A stretch of DNA of 64,000 nucleotides from Actinoplanes utahensis. Lineage in GTDB: Bacteria; Actinomycetota; Actinomycetes; Mycobacteriales; Micromonosporaceae. A program made the position numbers and the translations under genes. The stretch lies in NCBI RefSeq assembly GCF_016862455.1, contig NZ_BOMZ01000106.1:50488-114487 (forward strand). Direction: 5' to 3'. How positions within the stretch are numbered: the first letter of the stretch is position 1; every line of letters begins with the position of its first letter. Below, one piece after another: positions 42,197-51,185 of this stretch. The notes below the pieces were generated by a model. The model did not search any database. It had not been told where the DNA came from and saw only the letters and a list, made by a program, of their open reading frames with translations.

Positions 42197-42660
42197 CGGG
42201 TAACGGGGACGAGGGCAGCGATCGAGCGGCCCTATCCGGCGTGGAGTTGCTGCGCGCCCATGTTCATGCGCAGGACCGGCCGGCGCACATCGGTGATCTG
42301 CTCAATATCCGCGTCGTCTCGATCGAGGAGGGCTCGGTGGTCTTCGAACTCGACGCCGAGCCGCGGTTCGCGAACTACAACAGGACGCTGCACGGCGGCC
42401 TCTACGCCACGTTGCTGGACTCGGCCATGGGCTGCGCGGCGCAGAGCGCCTTGGCCGCGGGTCTAACATGCACCGCTCTCGAGATCAAAGTCAACTTCGT
42501 GCGTACGGTGCCGGTTGATGGGCGACGCCTGGTCGCCGTGGGCAAAGTGATCCATCTCGGCCGCCAGATCGTCACGGTGGAGGGTACTGTGCGCGACAAC
42601 GAGGACCGGATCGTGGCACACGGCACCAGCACGTGCCTCGTCACACCGGCGGCACTATGA
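42193..42660 (+). CDS. PaaI-family hotdog thioesterase
   Basis: The 155-residue protein has the hotdog fold with RTLHGGLYATLLDSAMGCAA, EIKVNFVRTVPVDGRRLVAV and VEGTVRDNEDRIVAHGTS, as in PaaI-type acyl-CoA thioesterases. The Asp in LLDSAMG is the probable catalytic residue. The GTG start overlaps the stop of the acyl-AMP ligase remnant. It may still act on acyl thioesters. Confidence 0.87.
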   Translation: MTGNGDEGSDRAALSGVELLRAHVHAQDRPAHIGDLLNIRVVSIEEGSVVFELDAEPRFANYNRTLHGGLYATLLDSAMGCAAQSALAAGLTCTALEIKVNFVRTVPVDGRRLVAVGKVIHLGRQIVTVEGTVRDNEDRIVAHGTSTCLVTPAAL

Positions 42661-43187
42661 CGGTCGTTGGTGACCCCGCCCGGCCCGACGAACTCGTCGT
42701 CACCGAATCGGACACGGAGAAACGCGGCCACGTCGCGCTCTGACACGCAGGCAGAATCTCGCAGTGGGCCGGTGTGCGGAAACGTCGGCTGATGTCCGGC
42801 GCGCCGGCCGGCATGGTTGCGGTCCAGGACACGCCCACCACGAACGTCACCGCGCACAACCCGATGACGGCGGATACGAGGTTTGCAGAGATCGGGTATC
42901 CCTGCACCCAGAGCTTGTATCGAAGTCGGTATCGGCAGCGGTGGAAGTCACGCGCGTCGTTGATCGATAGCAAGCGAGTTCTCCGGTAGGTGGTTTAGCG
43001 ACCAAGCAAAACCGATGGGTACGGCCCGACACACCGCCCGCGCCCCCCGGATCGGCGGCCGACGCCTGATCGAGACCGCTGCCCGGGCCTGCAGTGGCGG
43101 CAGACGATGGTGTAGCGGCGTGTTAGCCACCACACAGACGGCAGGGCGGGCCTCACGTACGTCGGTGCCAGTACGACGACGAACGCG
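42661..43187. other. Gene-poor stretch between the lipid genes and tnpA
   Basis: No convincing gene. A minus-strand frame around 42790-42973 gives one hydrophobic segment (NLVSAVIGLCAVTFVVGV) after RYRLRYKLW, possibly a permease remnant, but I cannot name it. Confidence 0.4.
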
Positions 43188-46100
43188 TCAGCCGTGCTCG
43201 CCGCAGTACGCCGGCAGCAGTAGAGGCCGGTACCCGTCGGCGTCGAGCTGGGCCAGTTCACCATCGATGTCGACCGAATGGGTGCCGTAGAAGTGGACGT
43301 TGGCGTGATGGCTGGGCCACACGTGCGCCAACAGGTCCTCATCGACCGGCCGCCCACCGCGGCGCAGAGCGGCCACCGCGAGACCGTAATACTCACTGGT
43401 CCAGGTGACGATGGCGTTGGTCGCCACCGTCAGGCACCACATCTGTTCCGACTGCTGCTCGTGGTGCCGGCGGCGCAGCGCTCCTTCGCCGGCGTAGGCC
43501 AGTTCCCGGCGCAGGGCGTGCAGGTTCTCACCCTTGTTGAGCTGCCGGGCGATCCGGCGCCGATACGCCGGATCCGCGAGGTACCGGGCGGCGTAGACCG
43601 TCCGACGCAACGCCCCATACTCCTTGATCGCACTGGTCAGCGCGTTCTGCTGCCGCTTGGACGAGCACAGCTTGCCCACCACCAGCGCGGCGGTGGCGTG
43701 CCCGTACTTCACGCTCGCGGCGACCCGCAGCAGGTCGTCCCACGTCGCGGTGATCAGCTCCGTGTTCAACCGCCGGGTCAGCAGCGGGCCGGCGTGCGGG
43801 TACCGGGCGACGAAGTCGGCCTTAGCCCCGGTGCGGTAGAGGGTTATCTTTCCCAGGTCCCGGATCCGCGGAGACAGCTGCCGCCCGACCAGGTCGAACA
43901 GCGCAAAATTCGCCAGCGACGCCCCGTGGGTATCCGTCGCGTGTTCCACGACCGGCAGATCGGTGGCGTTGCCGAGGTGCCCGTCGAGGACGTAGTGGCC
44001 CTCCGGGGCGGTCGCCACGATCACCTTCGTATCGATGGTGGAGTGCTGATCCGAGACGTGGGTGTACACCGACACGCCCTGGCCGCGGGCGAAGTACCGC
44101 GACATCGCCCGCGCCGTGATGGACTTGCCCTTGGTCGGGAACCGCTGCCCGTCCGAGGATGACAGGGTGCCCGGCCCGAACGCGCTCGTCAGCGGCAGTC
44201 GGTGGTGGTAGTTGACGATCGCCGCGTTCGCCGCTTCCAGGGTTTCCGGCCGGAAGTACCATTCCGCCGTCCACGCGAGCACGTCGTAGGGCACGCCGCA
44301 GGACTGTGCCATCGCGGTCAAGCCCATGTTCGTCGCCTCGGCCACAATGACGTAGATCAGGTTGCGTTTCAGCTCCGCTGGCCGGCTCACCTTCCCACCG
44401 GCGTGCACCAGGTGATCGAGGAACCCGGTCCGGGCATCGACTTCGACCAGCACCGACGCGAACGGCACCTTCGGCAGCATCCCGGTCATCTCGTCACGCA
44501 ACAGGTCAGCCTCGGCCGGGATGTCCTCGGCCGACAACTGCGGAATGATCAGCTCTCCGTCGCCGGTCAGCCGGATCTGCCCGGTGTCACCACCGGCCGA
44601 AAGCAGCGCCTCCACATCCGCCAAGGCGGTGTGCAACTCGTCGTCAGCCAGGGCCAGGGCGTCGGCCGCCGCCATCGGTTTACCGACCAGAGCACAGAAC
44701 TCCGCCCGCTGCGGCTCCCACTGCTCAGGCGTGAGCAGGAACGACGCCGGATCGGCATACCGGCGCGAGCCCGGCACGAACACATCACCGGAACGCAGCC
44801 CGTCGCGCAGCCCGAGCAGCACGCACAACTCCCAGTAGTGTCGATACGCGGTGGTGTCGCCGGCGTCGGCCGCCGTCACGAGGTAGCCGGCCCACTTCGC
44901 CGGCACGAACCCCACCGGCGCGGACGAGGGGACCTTGCGCGCTCCGGTGGCGTACAGCTCGGCCAGGATCGACACCGCCCGCAGCAACTCGTCTGTGCCG
45001 ACCCCGCCGGCGAACCGCACCGCCGCGAGGACGTCCGGCGCGAACTGGCGCAGATACGGCATCGAGGCGTCCAGCATGCTCAAATGGCCGTGGTCGCGGG
45101 GCAGCCGCTGCTGGCGGGCGCCCCATGCCGCGCGCATCCGGTCCAAACCGATCCGCTCGCGCAGCAACGAACCCACCGCGTCGTCACCCACGGCCGGGTC
45201 CAGCACGATCGTCAGGATGTCGTCGAGCAGTTGCTGCCGGTTCTCGCCGCCCTTCGCCCGCTCCGCCAGGGCCTCGTTCATCTTCGCCCGGGCCACCGTC
45301 TCGCGTGCCGACACCGCCTGATCGAACAGCAGCAACGTCTCATCCAGCACGTCCACGGCGGACTGCGCGATCAGCGTCAACAGGATCGGATACCGGCGCT
45401 GCGGCTCCCGGCGCTGCAACGCCTGCCCTGTCAACCGCCGGCCCACCCCTGCCAGAAACCGGCGGCGCTCCGCCGGCAGCGCCGACAAGTCCAGGGTGTG
45501 CGCGTCCAGCCGCCGCAGATACGCCAGCTTCTCCAGCTCACCCTTGACCGCCGCCGGGCTGGCCTGCGTCGGCCCGGTCCCCAACCAGGCCAGCGGAGTG
45601 CGGCCCCGGTACGGGTCCACCACCAGCAACGCGTCAAGCTCCGCACGCCGCTGCTCTGACTGCAACAGGTGCTCCACCCGCGTCCACGTCTCCGCCAGGG
45701 CCCGGTCCCGGGCCGTGGCCACCCGCTCGAGCACGTTCACCACACCCGGACGGATCACCCGCACCGACGCCAGATACTCACACGCCAGCCGGAACAACAA
45801 CCGCGGCGAGTCATGCTCCATCGCCCGGGAGAACAGGAACTCCTGCAACTGCTTCCACTGCACCTCATCCGCCGGACGCCACCCCGCGTACCGGGCGATC
45901 TCCCGCAGATGATCCGTCCGGGTCTGCTCCCGAACCCCGTAACCGTCCAACAACCCCGCCGTGATCCCGAGCCGCTCCGACAACCGGGTCACCGCCGCCA
46001 CCGGAGCCGAGGCCACCTCATCCGGTACGAACCCCAGCCACCCCAGGGTGCTCAACTGAACCGCGGCGCCCAGAACATTGCCCTGACCTCGGAACTTGCG

Positions 46101-46220
46101 CACGAACATCTCATCCGGCGAAGCCAGCGTGAAATATCGGATCAGCTCCGCACGGTCGATCTCCGGGAACTCCCGAAGCTGCCGCAACTCCTCATCAGAG
46201 AACACATCACGAGTCGCCAC
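43188..46220 (-). CDS. tnpA: tnpA, intact transposase of the second Tn3-family transposon
   Basis: The 1010-residue protein is full length. It starts MATRDVFSDEELRQL with the DUF4158 domain (REFPEIDRAELIRYFTLASP) and has a catalytic domain with Asp in SDGQRFPTKGK, Asp in EHATDTHGASLANFALFDLV and Glu in LNKGENLHALRREL. GGAGG lies 9 nt before the GTG at 46220. It is distinct from the outer transposase and reads away from the right end, 95 bp inside it. Confidence 0.95.
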   Translation of the reverse strand: MATRDVFSDEELRQLREFPEIDRAELIRYFTLASPDEMFVRKFRGQGNVLGAAVQLSTLGWLGFVPDEVASAPVAAVTRLSERLGITAGLLDGYGVREQTRTDHLREIARYAGWRPADEVQWKQLQEFLFSRAMEHDSPRLLFRLACEYLASVRVIRPGVVNVLERVATARDRALAETWTRVEHLLQSEQRRAELDALLVVDPYRGRTPLAWLGTGPTQASPAAVKGELEKLAYLRRLDAHTLDLSALPAERRRFLAGVGRRLTGQALQRREPQRRYPILLTLIAQSAVDVLDETLLLFDQAVSARETVARAKMNEALAERAKGGENRQQLLDDILTIVLDPAVGDDAVGSLLRERIGLDRMRAAWGARQQRLPRDHGHLSMLDASMPYLRQFAPDVLAAVRFAGGVGTDELLRAVSILAELYATGARKVPSSAPVGFVPAKWAGYLVTAADAGDTTAYRHYWELCVLLGLRDGLRSGDVFVPGSRRYADPASFLLTPEQWEPQRAEFCALVGKPMAAADALALADDELHTALADVEALLSAGGDTGQIRLTGDGELIIPQLSAEDIPAEADLLRDEMTGMLPKVPFASVLVEVDARTGFLDHLVHAGGKVSRPAELKRNLIYVIVAEATNMGLTAMAQSCGVPYDVLAWTAEWYFRPETLEAANAAIVNYHHRLPLTSAFGPGTLSSSDGQRFPTKGKSITARAMSRYFARGQGVSVYTHVSDQHSTIDTKVIVATAPEGHYVLDGHLGNATDLPVVEHATDTHGASLANFALFDLVGRQLSPRIRDLGKITLYRTGAKADFVARYPHAGPLLTRRLNTELITATWDDLLRVAASVKYGHATAALVVGKLCSSKRQQNALTSAIKEYGALRRTVYAARYLADPAYRRRIARQLNKGENLHALRRELAYAGEGALRRRHHEQQSEQMWCLTVATNAIVTWTSEYYGLAVAALRRGGRPVDEDLLAHVWPSHHANVHFYGTHSVDIDGELAQLDADGYRPLLLPAYCGEHG

Positions 46221-46399
46221 CGCGCAGGCCTCCAACGTCGATCGATCAGCATCGAAACGACGGAACCCTATGCGGGCAGTGTTACAACCCGCCCCCTCCC
46301 ATCAAGATCAAGAGAATCGTTGTTTTTACGCTGGAAACTACGGGGAGGCCTAGGGGTAAACGCCCGCAATGATCTGCGCGGATATTCAAACTCGTTCCA

Positions 46400-46428
46400 T
46401 TGACATATCTAAGTTCATAGATTTAGAT
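46400..46428 (+). promoter_or_regulatory. Strong-looking housekeeping promoter
   Basis: TTGACA, a 17-bp spacer and TTAGAT in an AT-rich island, 103 bp before the secreted-protein gene and just outside the second transposon. Confidence 0.6.
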
Positions 46429-46530
46429 CGATTAATCGGCACGGGGGCCGGTTCTCATCGACGACGACCCAGGGGCGGCGACCGCTGTCCTGGCCTGGGC
46501 CCCTGCGCACATCCAACCAAAGGGGCCACC

Positions 46531-47220
46531 TTGAAGATCGCAAGACTCGTGGGTTGCATCATCGCCGCCACCGTTGCCGCGGGATCTCTGTCCTCGCCGG
46601 CGCTGGCAGCACCCTCAAGCGTTGACCCGGTTGCCGAAGTGCAGCTCCGCGCCTTCTTCGACCAGTACGAGGTGAGCGACGCCGTCCAGGACTCCCTCAT
46701 CGCCAAGATGGACTCCGCCGACCGCTGGCTGTCCCTGACCGCGAATACGAAGCCTGTCAGCGAACGGGTCCAGGTCAGCGGGGGCATGAAGGAGACCGTC
46801 AGCACCTACGCCGACGGCTCGATTGCCGTGTCGGGGACGCAGATCCCGCAGCCCGAGGGCCAAGGCGGGGTGTCCGCGCAGTCGGTCTCGGGATGCGCCA
46901 CAAGTAGCACCGCCTACAGCGCGACCTACTCCAACTGCCTGGCCGACGTGAACCTCGGCATTATGCGAATGTACTTCCGGTTCAACTGGCGCAAGACGTT
47001 CGGCACCAGCGCCACGATCACGAGCTTTGATCCGAACAGCCGCGGCGGCCACTGCATCCTCTGCAGCATGGCTAACCAGAGGGTGTATCGAATCAACTCT
47101 TCCGACGTCCGCTTCGCGGCTGAAACCACGGTGGCCTGGGATGGCAGTCCCGTCCAGATCACCGCATACATGGGCGCGAGGACCAATCTTTCTTCGGGTG
47201 CGTTCACCTACCACAACTAA
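46531..47220 (+). CDS. Secreted protein, family not recognised
   Basis: The 229-residue product starts at a TTG with AAGGGG upstream. It has a Sec signal peptide (IARLVGCIIAATVAAGS) with cleavage after ALA. The mature protein has four cysteines (SGCATSSTAYSATYSNC and GHCILCSM) and a beta-rich second half with FRFNWRKTFG and FAAETTVAWDG, as in several secreted actinobacterial proteins of unknown function. It is a passenger of the outer transposon and lies under a strong-looking promoter. Confidence 0.75.
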   Translation: MKIARLVGCIIAATVAAGSLSSPALAAPSSVDPVAEVQLRAFFDQYEVSDAVQDSLIAKMDSADRWLSLTANTKPVSERVQVSGGMKETVSTYADGSIAVSGTQIPQPEGQGGVSAQSVSGCATSSTAYSATYSNCLADVNLGIMRMYFRFNWRKTFGTSATITSFDPNSRGGHCILCSMANQRVYRINSSDVRFAAETTVAWDGSPVQITAYMGARTNLSSGAFTYHN

Positions 47221-47526
47221 CTGAGGTATCAAGTTGTGGAACTTGCCAGCGGGTAGGTAAACGGAGATGCCTCTCCAGTAGAGAGAGTGGGCAATGCGAA
47301 TCGCCTTACATTTCTCTACGGGGAGGCCCTTTCGTGCAGCCTATATCATGGTTGAAGAATCTTTGGGTCGCTGCGGAGAGGGTGGCCCTTGGCGGCGACC
47401 ATCACGCCTCAAGGCAGCCGGGACGCGACCGCCACCGCGACCCTCAAATCATCTAGGCTAAGACGAAGGTGGATACTCGGCGATAAAATTCCGGGCCTCA
47501 ACTAGTTCACATCCAGGAGTAAATTA
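47221..47526. other. Intergenic stretch with a stray piece of transposon end
   Basis: No gene. CTACGGGGAGGCC at 47316-47328 equals the outermost 13 bases of the second transposon's right end in the same orientation. A small stem CTCTC-AGTA-GAGAG near 47272-47286 may end the secreted-protein transcript. Confidence 0.45.
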
Positions 47527-47688
47527 TGACTGCAACCGTCATCGTCGTAATCCTCTTCGGTCTTGCCATCGTCGCGGCCATCGTCGCGGTAAGCATGTTG
47601 ATCATGAAATTCGTGCGGAACCGCCATGATGCTGAGGGAGCGCCCAAAGGCCCCGCAGCGCCGAGGTCGCATGAAGACACCCTTTGAT
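47527..47688 (+). CDS. Small single-pass membrane protein (53 residues)
   Basis: The frame starts with an ATG preceded by AGGAG 8 nt upstream. It gives one membrane helix (TVIVVILFGLAIVAAIVAVS) and a hydrophilic tail. No family is recognised. The good ribosome site and the clear helix make it likely to be real. Confidence 0.6.
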
Positions 47689-47884
47689 CGAATCCCGCCG
47701 GTCTGGCACGGATCTCACGCATTTCTGACTGTGCAGATCAGGGCCCGTTCTGTCGATCATGGACGTGGCGCCCGGGCCCATCGGGTGACATCGCAGTCTC
47801 GGCCGGAGTAGGCATCGAGGTAAAACGAGACCCCTCGCCGGAGCGGCGTGGTTGCGGGCACCGGTGTCCCGGTGCCCGTGCCGG

Positions 47885-49045
47885 TCAGCCCGGCTGCACC
47901 GCGGCGTCTCGCCGGCCCAAGCCGGTCGAGGCGACGAAGACCGCCGCGGTGGCGGCTACGGCCGCCGATACGACACACGCAACCATCAGCCAGGGCGGGC
48001 CAACCCCCAGGGAATCGCCCGGCAGAAGCTGGTCGTAAAGGGTGCGGACCGGCTGCGACCTGTCGCCGGCGTGCCAGACGAGCAGGGCGGCATTCACCAG
48101 GACCACATACACCGGCAGGCTTGCGACGGCCAAGGCCAGGCCGGTGAGGACCGCTGCGGTCCGGTGGCGACTCCGTGACCCCCTCGTCCGGTATGTGAGA
48201 CCGGCGACCAGCAGCCACCCGGCCAGCACGCCCCCGGCCACGGTCAGCGGCAGGTACTCCCCGGTGCGCCGGGCGAAGACGGCGGCTTCGAGGACACCGT
48301 TGTACATGGTCACGCCGGGCGGAAGGTTGTCGAGCGTTGGGGGACCGATGGCGTCGGTCACCTGCCCGTACAGGACTAGGCCGTCCCGCTCGGCGGTCAG
48401 CCTCGCGGCCCGCCGCAGGTGCTCGTACCGGGCGTGCGTGCCCCGCGCCGCGAGCACTTCCGGCGGCTCCGGGTTCAGCGGCCGGACCGTGAACTCGGTG
48501 ATGGTCCAGCCGGCGGCGGCCAGGCGGTCACGGGTCTGCTCGACGGTCCACATCGGCGTGGGTCCCGGCTGCGTCTGCTCCAGCAGCGCGGTCAGGTGGA
48601 CGCGGCCCGCAAGCCCGGGCTCGTTCCACTGGTTCGGCTGGATCGTCTCGCGCGGGTGGCCCACCCCGGACTCGTCCGGGTTCTCCACGGCGATCGCGAC
48701 GAGCTCGTTCGCGGCGGTCTCGGAGGGCAGCTCGGCGAACGTACGCTCCCCGGCCCAGCTCCCGGCGGCCGCGCCGAACGCACCCAGCGTCACCGCGACC
48801 AGCACTGCGGCGAGCACCGCCAATGACCGGCGGGGTACCCGGAAGCGTTGCTGCACACCGCTGGCGAGCAGATGCCAGGCCTCGCCCGCCGCCGGTCGGC
48901 GGCGGCCGGGCTCGGCCATCTCCAAGAGGGTGGTCACGATCTCGGTGCCGTGCTGGCGCCGATAACTTCTCGGGTACGCGAGGAGCAGGCGCCGGTAGTG
49001 CCGTTCCAGTCGCTCGTCGGCGACCGGCCAGTGCGCCCCGGTCAC
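47885..49045 (-). CDS. Membrane protein encoded with a PadR regulator
   Basis: The 386-residue protein begins with a cytoplasmic helical part (RHYRRLLLAYPRSYRRQHGTE, like HAAS/permease-associated domains), one membrane helix near residues 75-95, an extracellular region of about 160 residues and three more helices near the end. The GTG start overlaps the PadR stop by 4 bp. Such PadR-coupled proteins often sense or modify the envelope; the exact role is unknown. Confidence 0.75.
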   Translation of the reverse strand: MTGAHWPVADERLERHYRRLLLAYPRSYRRQHGTEIVTTLLEMAEPGRRRPAAGEAWHLLASGVQQRFRVPRRSLAVLAAVLVAVTLGAFGAAAGSWAGERTFAELPSETAANELVAIAVENPDESGVGHPRETIQPNQWNEPGLAGRVHLTALLEQTQPGPTPMWTVEQTRDRLAAAGWTITEFTVRPLNPEPPEVLAARGTHARYEHLRRAARLTAERDGLVLYGQVTDAIGPPTLDNLPPGVTMYNGVLEAAVFARRTGEYLPLTVAGGVLAGWLLVAGLTYRTRGSRSRHRTAAVLTGLALAVASLPVYVVLVNAALLVWHAGDRSQPVRTLYDQLLPGDSLGVGPPWLMVACVVSAAVAATAAVFVASTGLGRRDAAVQPG

Positions 49046-49395
49046 GCGGCACCCCCCGCGAGTGCCGTACGCGGCAGGCCGGGAACGATGCCGCGCCCGC
49101 GTAGCTGGGCTTCGGCCGCTTCGGTCCGGCGCCGGAGCCGCTCGACCTCGCCCAGCAGGGCCGCCGCACCGCTGTCACTGAGCCGGTAGTAGCGGCGCAG
49201 CCGCCCCTCGACCGCCTCCTCCCGGTCCACCTGGATCAGGCCCTGCTCGGCGAGCCTGTCCAGCGCGCCGTAGAGAGTGCCGGGCCGCAACTTGACCTCG
49301 CCCCCGGAGAGGTCGTCGACGGCTTGCACGACGCCGTAGCCGTGCCGTGGTTGTGCCGCAAGCGCGGTGAGAATCAGAAAGGTAGGTTCCTGCAT
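49042..49395 (-). CDS. PadR-family transcriptional regulator
   Basis: The 117-residue protein has the PadR winged helix: TFLILTALAAQPRHGYGVVQ, GTLYGALDRLAEQGLIQVD and RRYYRLSDSGAAALLGEVER with a short C-terminal helix. It is first in a two-gene operon with the membrane protein and starts 9 bp after a good promoter in which it may bind. Confidence 0.9.
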   Translation of the reverse strand: MQEPTFLILTALAAQPRHGYGVVQAVDDLSGGEVKLRPGTLYGALDRLAEQGLIQVDREEAVEGRLRRYYRLSDSGAAALLGEVERLRRRTEAAEAQLRGRGIVPGLPRTALAGGAA

Positions 49396-49403
49396 AGGCG
49401 AGT

Positions 49404-49432
49404 AAACTACGGCGGCCGTTATATATCGTCAA
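49404..49432 (-). promoter_or_regulatory. Promoter of the PadR operon
   Basis: On the minus strand TTGACG, a 17-bp spacer with ATATATAAC, and TAGTTT lie just before the PadR ATG (nine bases), suggesting a nearly leaderless message. Confidence 0.6.
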
Positions 49433-49440
49433 CCGTTCTA

Positions 49441-50517
49441 TCAGTCGCCGGTCAGCTCTCCGGCGCGGCGATGAGGAGCTTGTCGTACTTCTCCAGCGGC
49501 AGCGGGCCCGGCAGCGTCGAGCGCTGGCTGACCGTCATGGGCTGCGTCCTGAACCAGTAGGGCGGTCCAGTACGGATCGGCGGCGCCGTCCTCGTCCTCT
49601 TCCCAGACGTCGACGGCTCGGCCGGTCAGATCGGTGATTGCGGTCGCGGCCGCCGTCTGGGCGGCCAGGATCGTGCGGCGCAGCCGGACCGATCCGGGCG
49701 GGTAATCATCGACGGGGATGACCTCGTCGGGCCCGGCCGGGTAGCGCGGGTGGGTCAGCTGCCAGCCGGTGCTGGTGTGGTCGAGGGTGAAGTCGCTGTG
49801 CTCCCACCAGGCGCCGGGATCGCGGGTGATCGGCGGTCGCGGCGCGGGCACCACCGTGGCGGTGTCGGTGCGGGCTTTCGCGCGGATCGCGGCGAGCTGC
49901 GGCACGTGGGTGTAGAGGGTGGAGCGGGATACCCCTAGCAGGGTGGCGATCGCCTTGACGCTGGCCTTCGGCTGCGTCAGCAGGGCAAGGGCGTGATCGA
50001 TCTGCTCCGGGGTCATCGCCGGCGGTCGGCCGAGACGCTGGCCGCGGGCCTTGGCCGCAGCGACGCCGTCGCGGGTGTTCTCGATGATCAGCTCGCGGAT
50101 GAACTCGGCCAGCGCGGCGAAGACGTGGAAGACGAGCCGGCCACCCGGGGTGGTGGTGTCGAGGGCTTCGTGCAGGCTCTTGAAGCCGATGCCGCGCCGG
50201 CGCAGCTCGACGGTCAGGGTGATCAGGTCTTGCAGCGAGCGGGCAAGCCGGTCGAGGCTCGGCACGACCAGGGTGTCGCCCTCGCGCAGATACGCCAGGC
50301 ACGCGGTGAGCTCGGACCGGTCGGTGTTCTTGCCGGAGCGCTTGTCGGTGAAGATCTTCGCGCAGCCGGCCTTGGTGAGCGCGCGGATCTGCCGGTCGAG
50401 GTTCTGCTGCCGGGTGGAGACCCGGCCGTAGCCGACCAGGAAGCCGCCTGCGGCCGGGGCGGGGAACGGTTCAAGGACGTCGGCGTCGACGGAGAGGTCC
50501 GCAGCAGTCTCGGTCAC
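49441..50517 (-). CDS. Serine recombinase (resolvase) of the outer transposon
   Basis: The 358-residue protein has a resolvase domain with nucleophile Ser in GYGRVSTRQQNLDRQIRA, GDTLVVPSLDRLARSLQDL and FHVFAALAEFIRELIIENTR, then a helix-turn-helix (VKAIATLLGVSRSTLYTHVP) and an unusual extra C-terminal domain of about 130 residues (WWEHSDFTLDHTSTGWQLTH). The family normally ends near residue 200, so the extension is noteworthy. Repeated binding motifs upstream form its res site. Confidence 0.92.
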   Translation of the reverse strand: MTETAADLSVDADVLEPFPAPAAGGFLVGYGRVSTRQQNLDRQIRALTKAGCAKIFTDKRSGKNTDRSELTACLAYLREGDTLVVPSLDRLARSLQDLITLTVELRRRGIGFKSLHEALDTTTPGGRLVFHVFAALAEFIRELIIENTRDGVAAAKARGQRLGRPPAMTPEQIDHALALLTQPKASVKAIATLLGVSRSTLYTHVPQLAAIRAKARTDTATVVPAPRPPITRDPGAWWEHSDFTLDHTSTGWQLTHPRYPAGPDEVIPVDDYPPGSVRLRRTILAAQTAAATAITDLTGRAVDVWEEDEDGAADPYWTALLVQDAAHDGQPALDAAGPAAAGEVRQAPHRRAGELTGD

Positions 50518-50529
50518 CCGTCAAACGTA

Positions 50530-50705
50530 CGAGAATCGTCCGCTCCCGGCGTTCTCGGACAGACCAGTTCCCGGACAGTTTCTCGGACACTTTCGAGGCC
50601 GGTGAAGATCCTCTCGCGTCTAGAAATGATCTTGTCCGGAAAACATTCGATTCCCGGACACTGCGACAGCCGCTCCACCTTGCGGTTCCCGCACAGCATT
50701 GCGAT
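50530..50705. other. Probable res site of the outer transposon
   Basis: The motif YTCYCGGACA recurs: TTCTCGGACA near 50553, TTCCCGGACA near 50569, TTCTCGGACA near 50580 and TTCCCGGACA near 50651, with the inverse TGTCCGGAA near 50634. Lying between the divergent resolvase and the next gene, it has the usual layout of Tn3 resolution sites. Confidence 0.75.
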
Positions 50706-50726
50706 CATCGCAAATGAGTGCGCAAA

Positions 50727-51185
50727 ATGTATGTCGTGAGTAGACGAGACATCTTCAGCGACCTGGCCGCGATCATGCACCCGATCCCGCGGCCCGAACC
50801 CGACGAGGAAGAGCACGACGGCTTCCTCGAAATGCGCGACCAAGCGGCCCGGGACCAGGAGCAGACGACCGAGATGCTGCGGCTGTCCTGGGAGGAGGGC
50901 CAGGTCGACCCGCTAATCTCCGCCCTCGGCGACGCCCGGCGGGCCAAGGAGCAGGCCGAGGAGCTGATCCGCGAGCTGCTCGCGTACGGCCGCGAGTTCG
51001 TCCAGCCCCGCCCCTACACTCTCGGTGACCTCGCCGCGGCCGCCGGCATGTCCATCTCCGGCGTGCGCACCGCCTACGGCCACCGCGACGTCGCCGCGGT
51101 CGCCGATGCCACCGGCGCCAAACCGCGCGAATGGCGAGCCCAGGACCCCGCCCCGGCCCGCGACGACGGCGAGGTGCCGGCATGA
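50727..51185 (+). CDS. Helical protein with a C-terminal helix-turn-helix
   Basis: The 152-residue protein is acidic and helical in its first 100 residues (RDQAARDQEQTTEMLRLSWE, ARRAKEQAEELIRELLAYG) and then has a possible helix-turn-helix (YTLGDLAAAAGMSISGVRTA). It is divergent from the resolvase and shares the res region, a position where such regulators are often found in actinobacterial Tn3 elements. Starts at 50718 (GTG) or 50736 (GTG) are also possible. Confidence 0.7.
   Translation: MYVVSRRDIFSDLAAIMHPIPRPEPDEEEHDGFLEMRDQAARDQEQTTEMLRLSWEEGQVDPLISALGDARRAKEQAEELIRELLAYGREFVQPRPYTLGDLAAAAGMSISGVRTAYGHRDVAAVADATGAKPREWRAQDPAPARDDGEVPA

Larger units (their letters stand above)
36117..46350. 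mobile_element. Second Tn3-family transposon, 10.2 kb, complete
   Basis: The 36-bp ends GGCCTCCCCGTAGTTTCCAG... (36117-36152) and its complement at 46315-46350 differ at one position. TAGG flanks both sides (36113-36116 and 46351-46354); a 5-bp TAGGG fits if one G is shared with the end. It holds a resolvase and res site at the left, an intact tnpA at the right, a MarR/SnoaL-like/multicopper oxidase module and decayed lipid genes. It probably landed inside the outer transposon. Confidence 0.9.

Noticed and set aside
40432..42660. Working fatty-acid or polyketide cluster
   Set aside because: FabH lacks its catalytic Cys, and the acyl-AMP ligase and MMPL genes are fragments; only PlsC and the thioesterase are intact.
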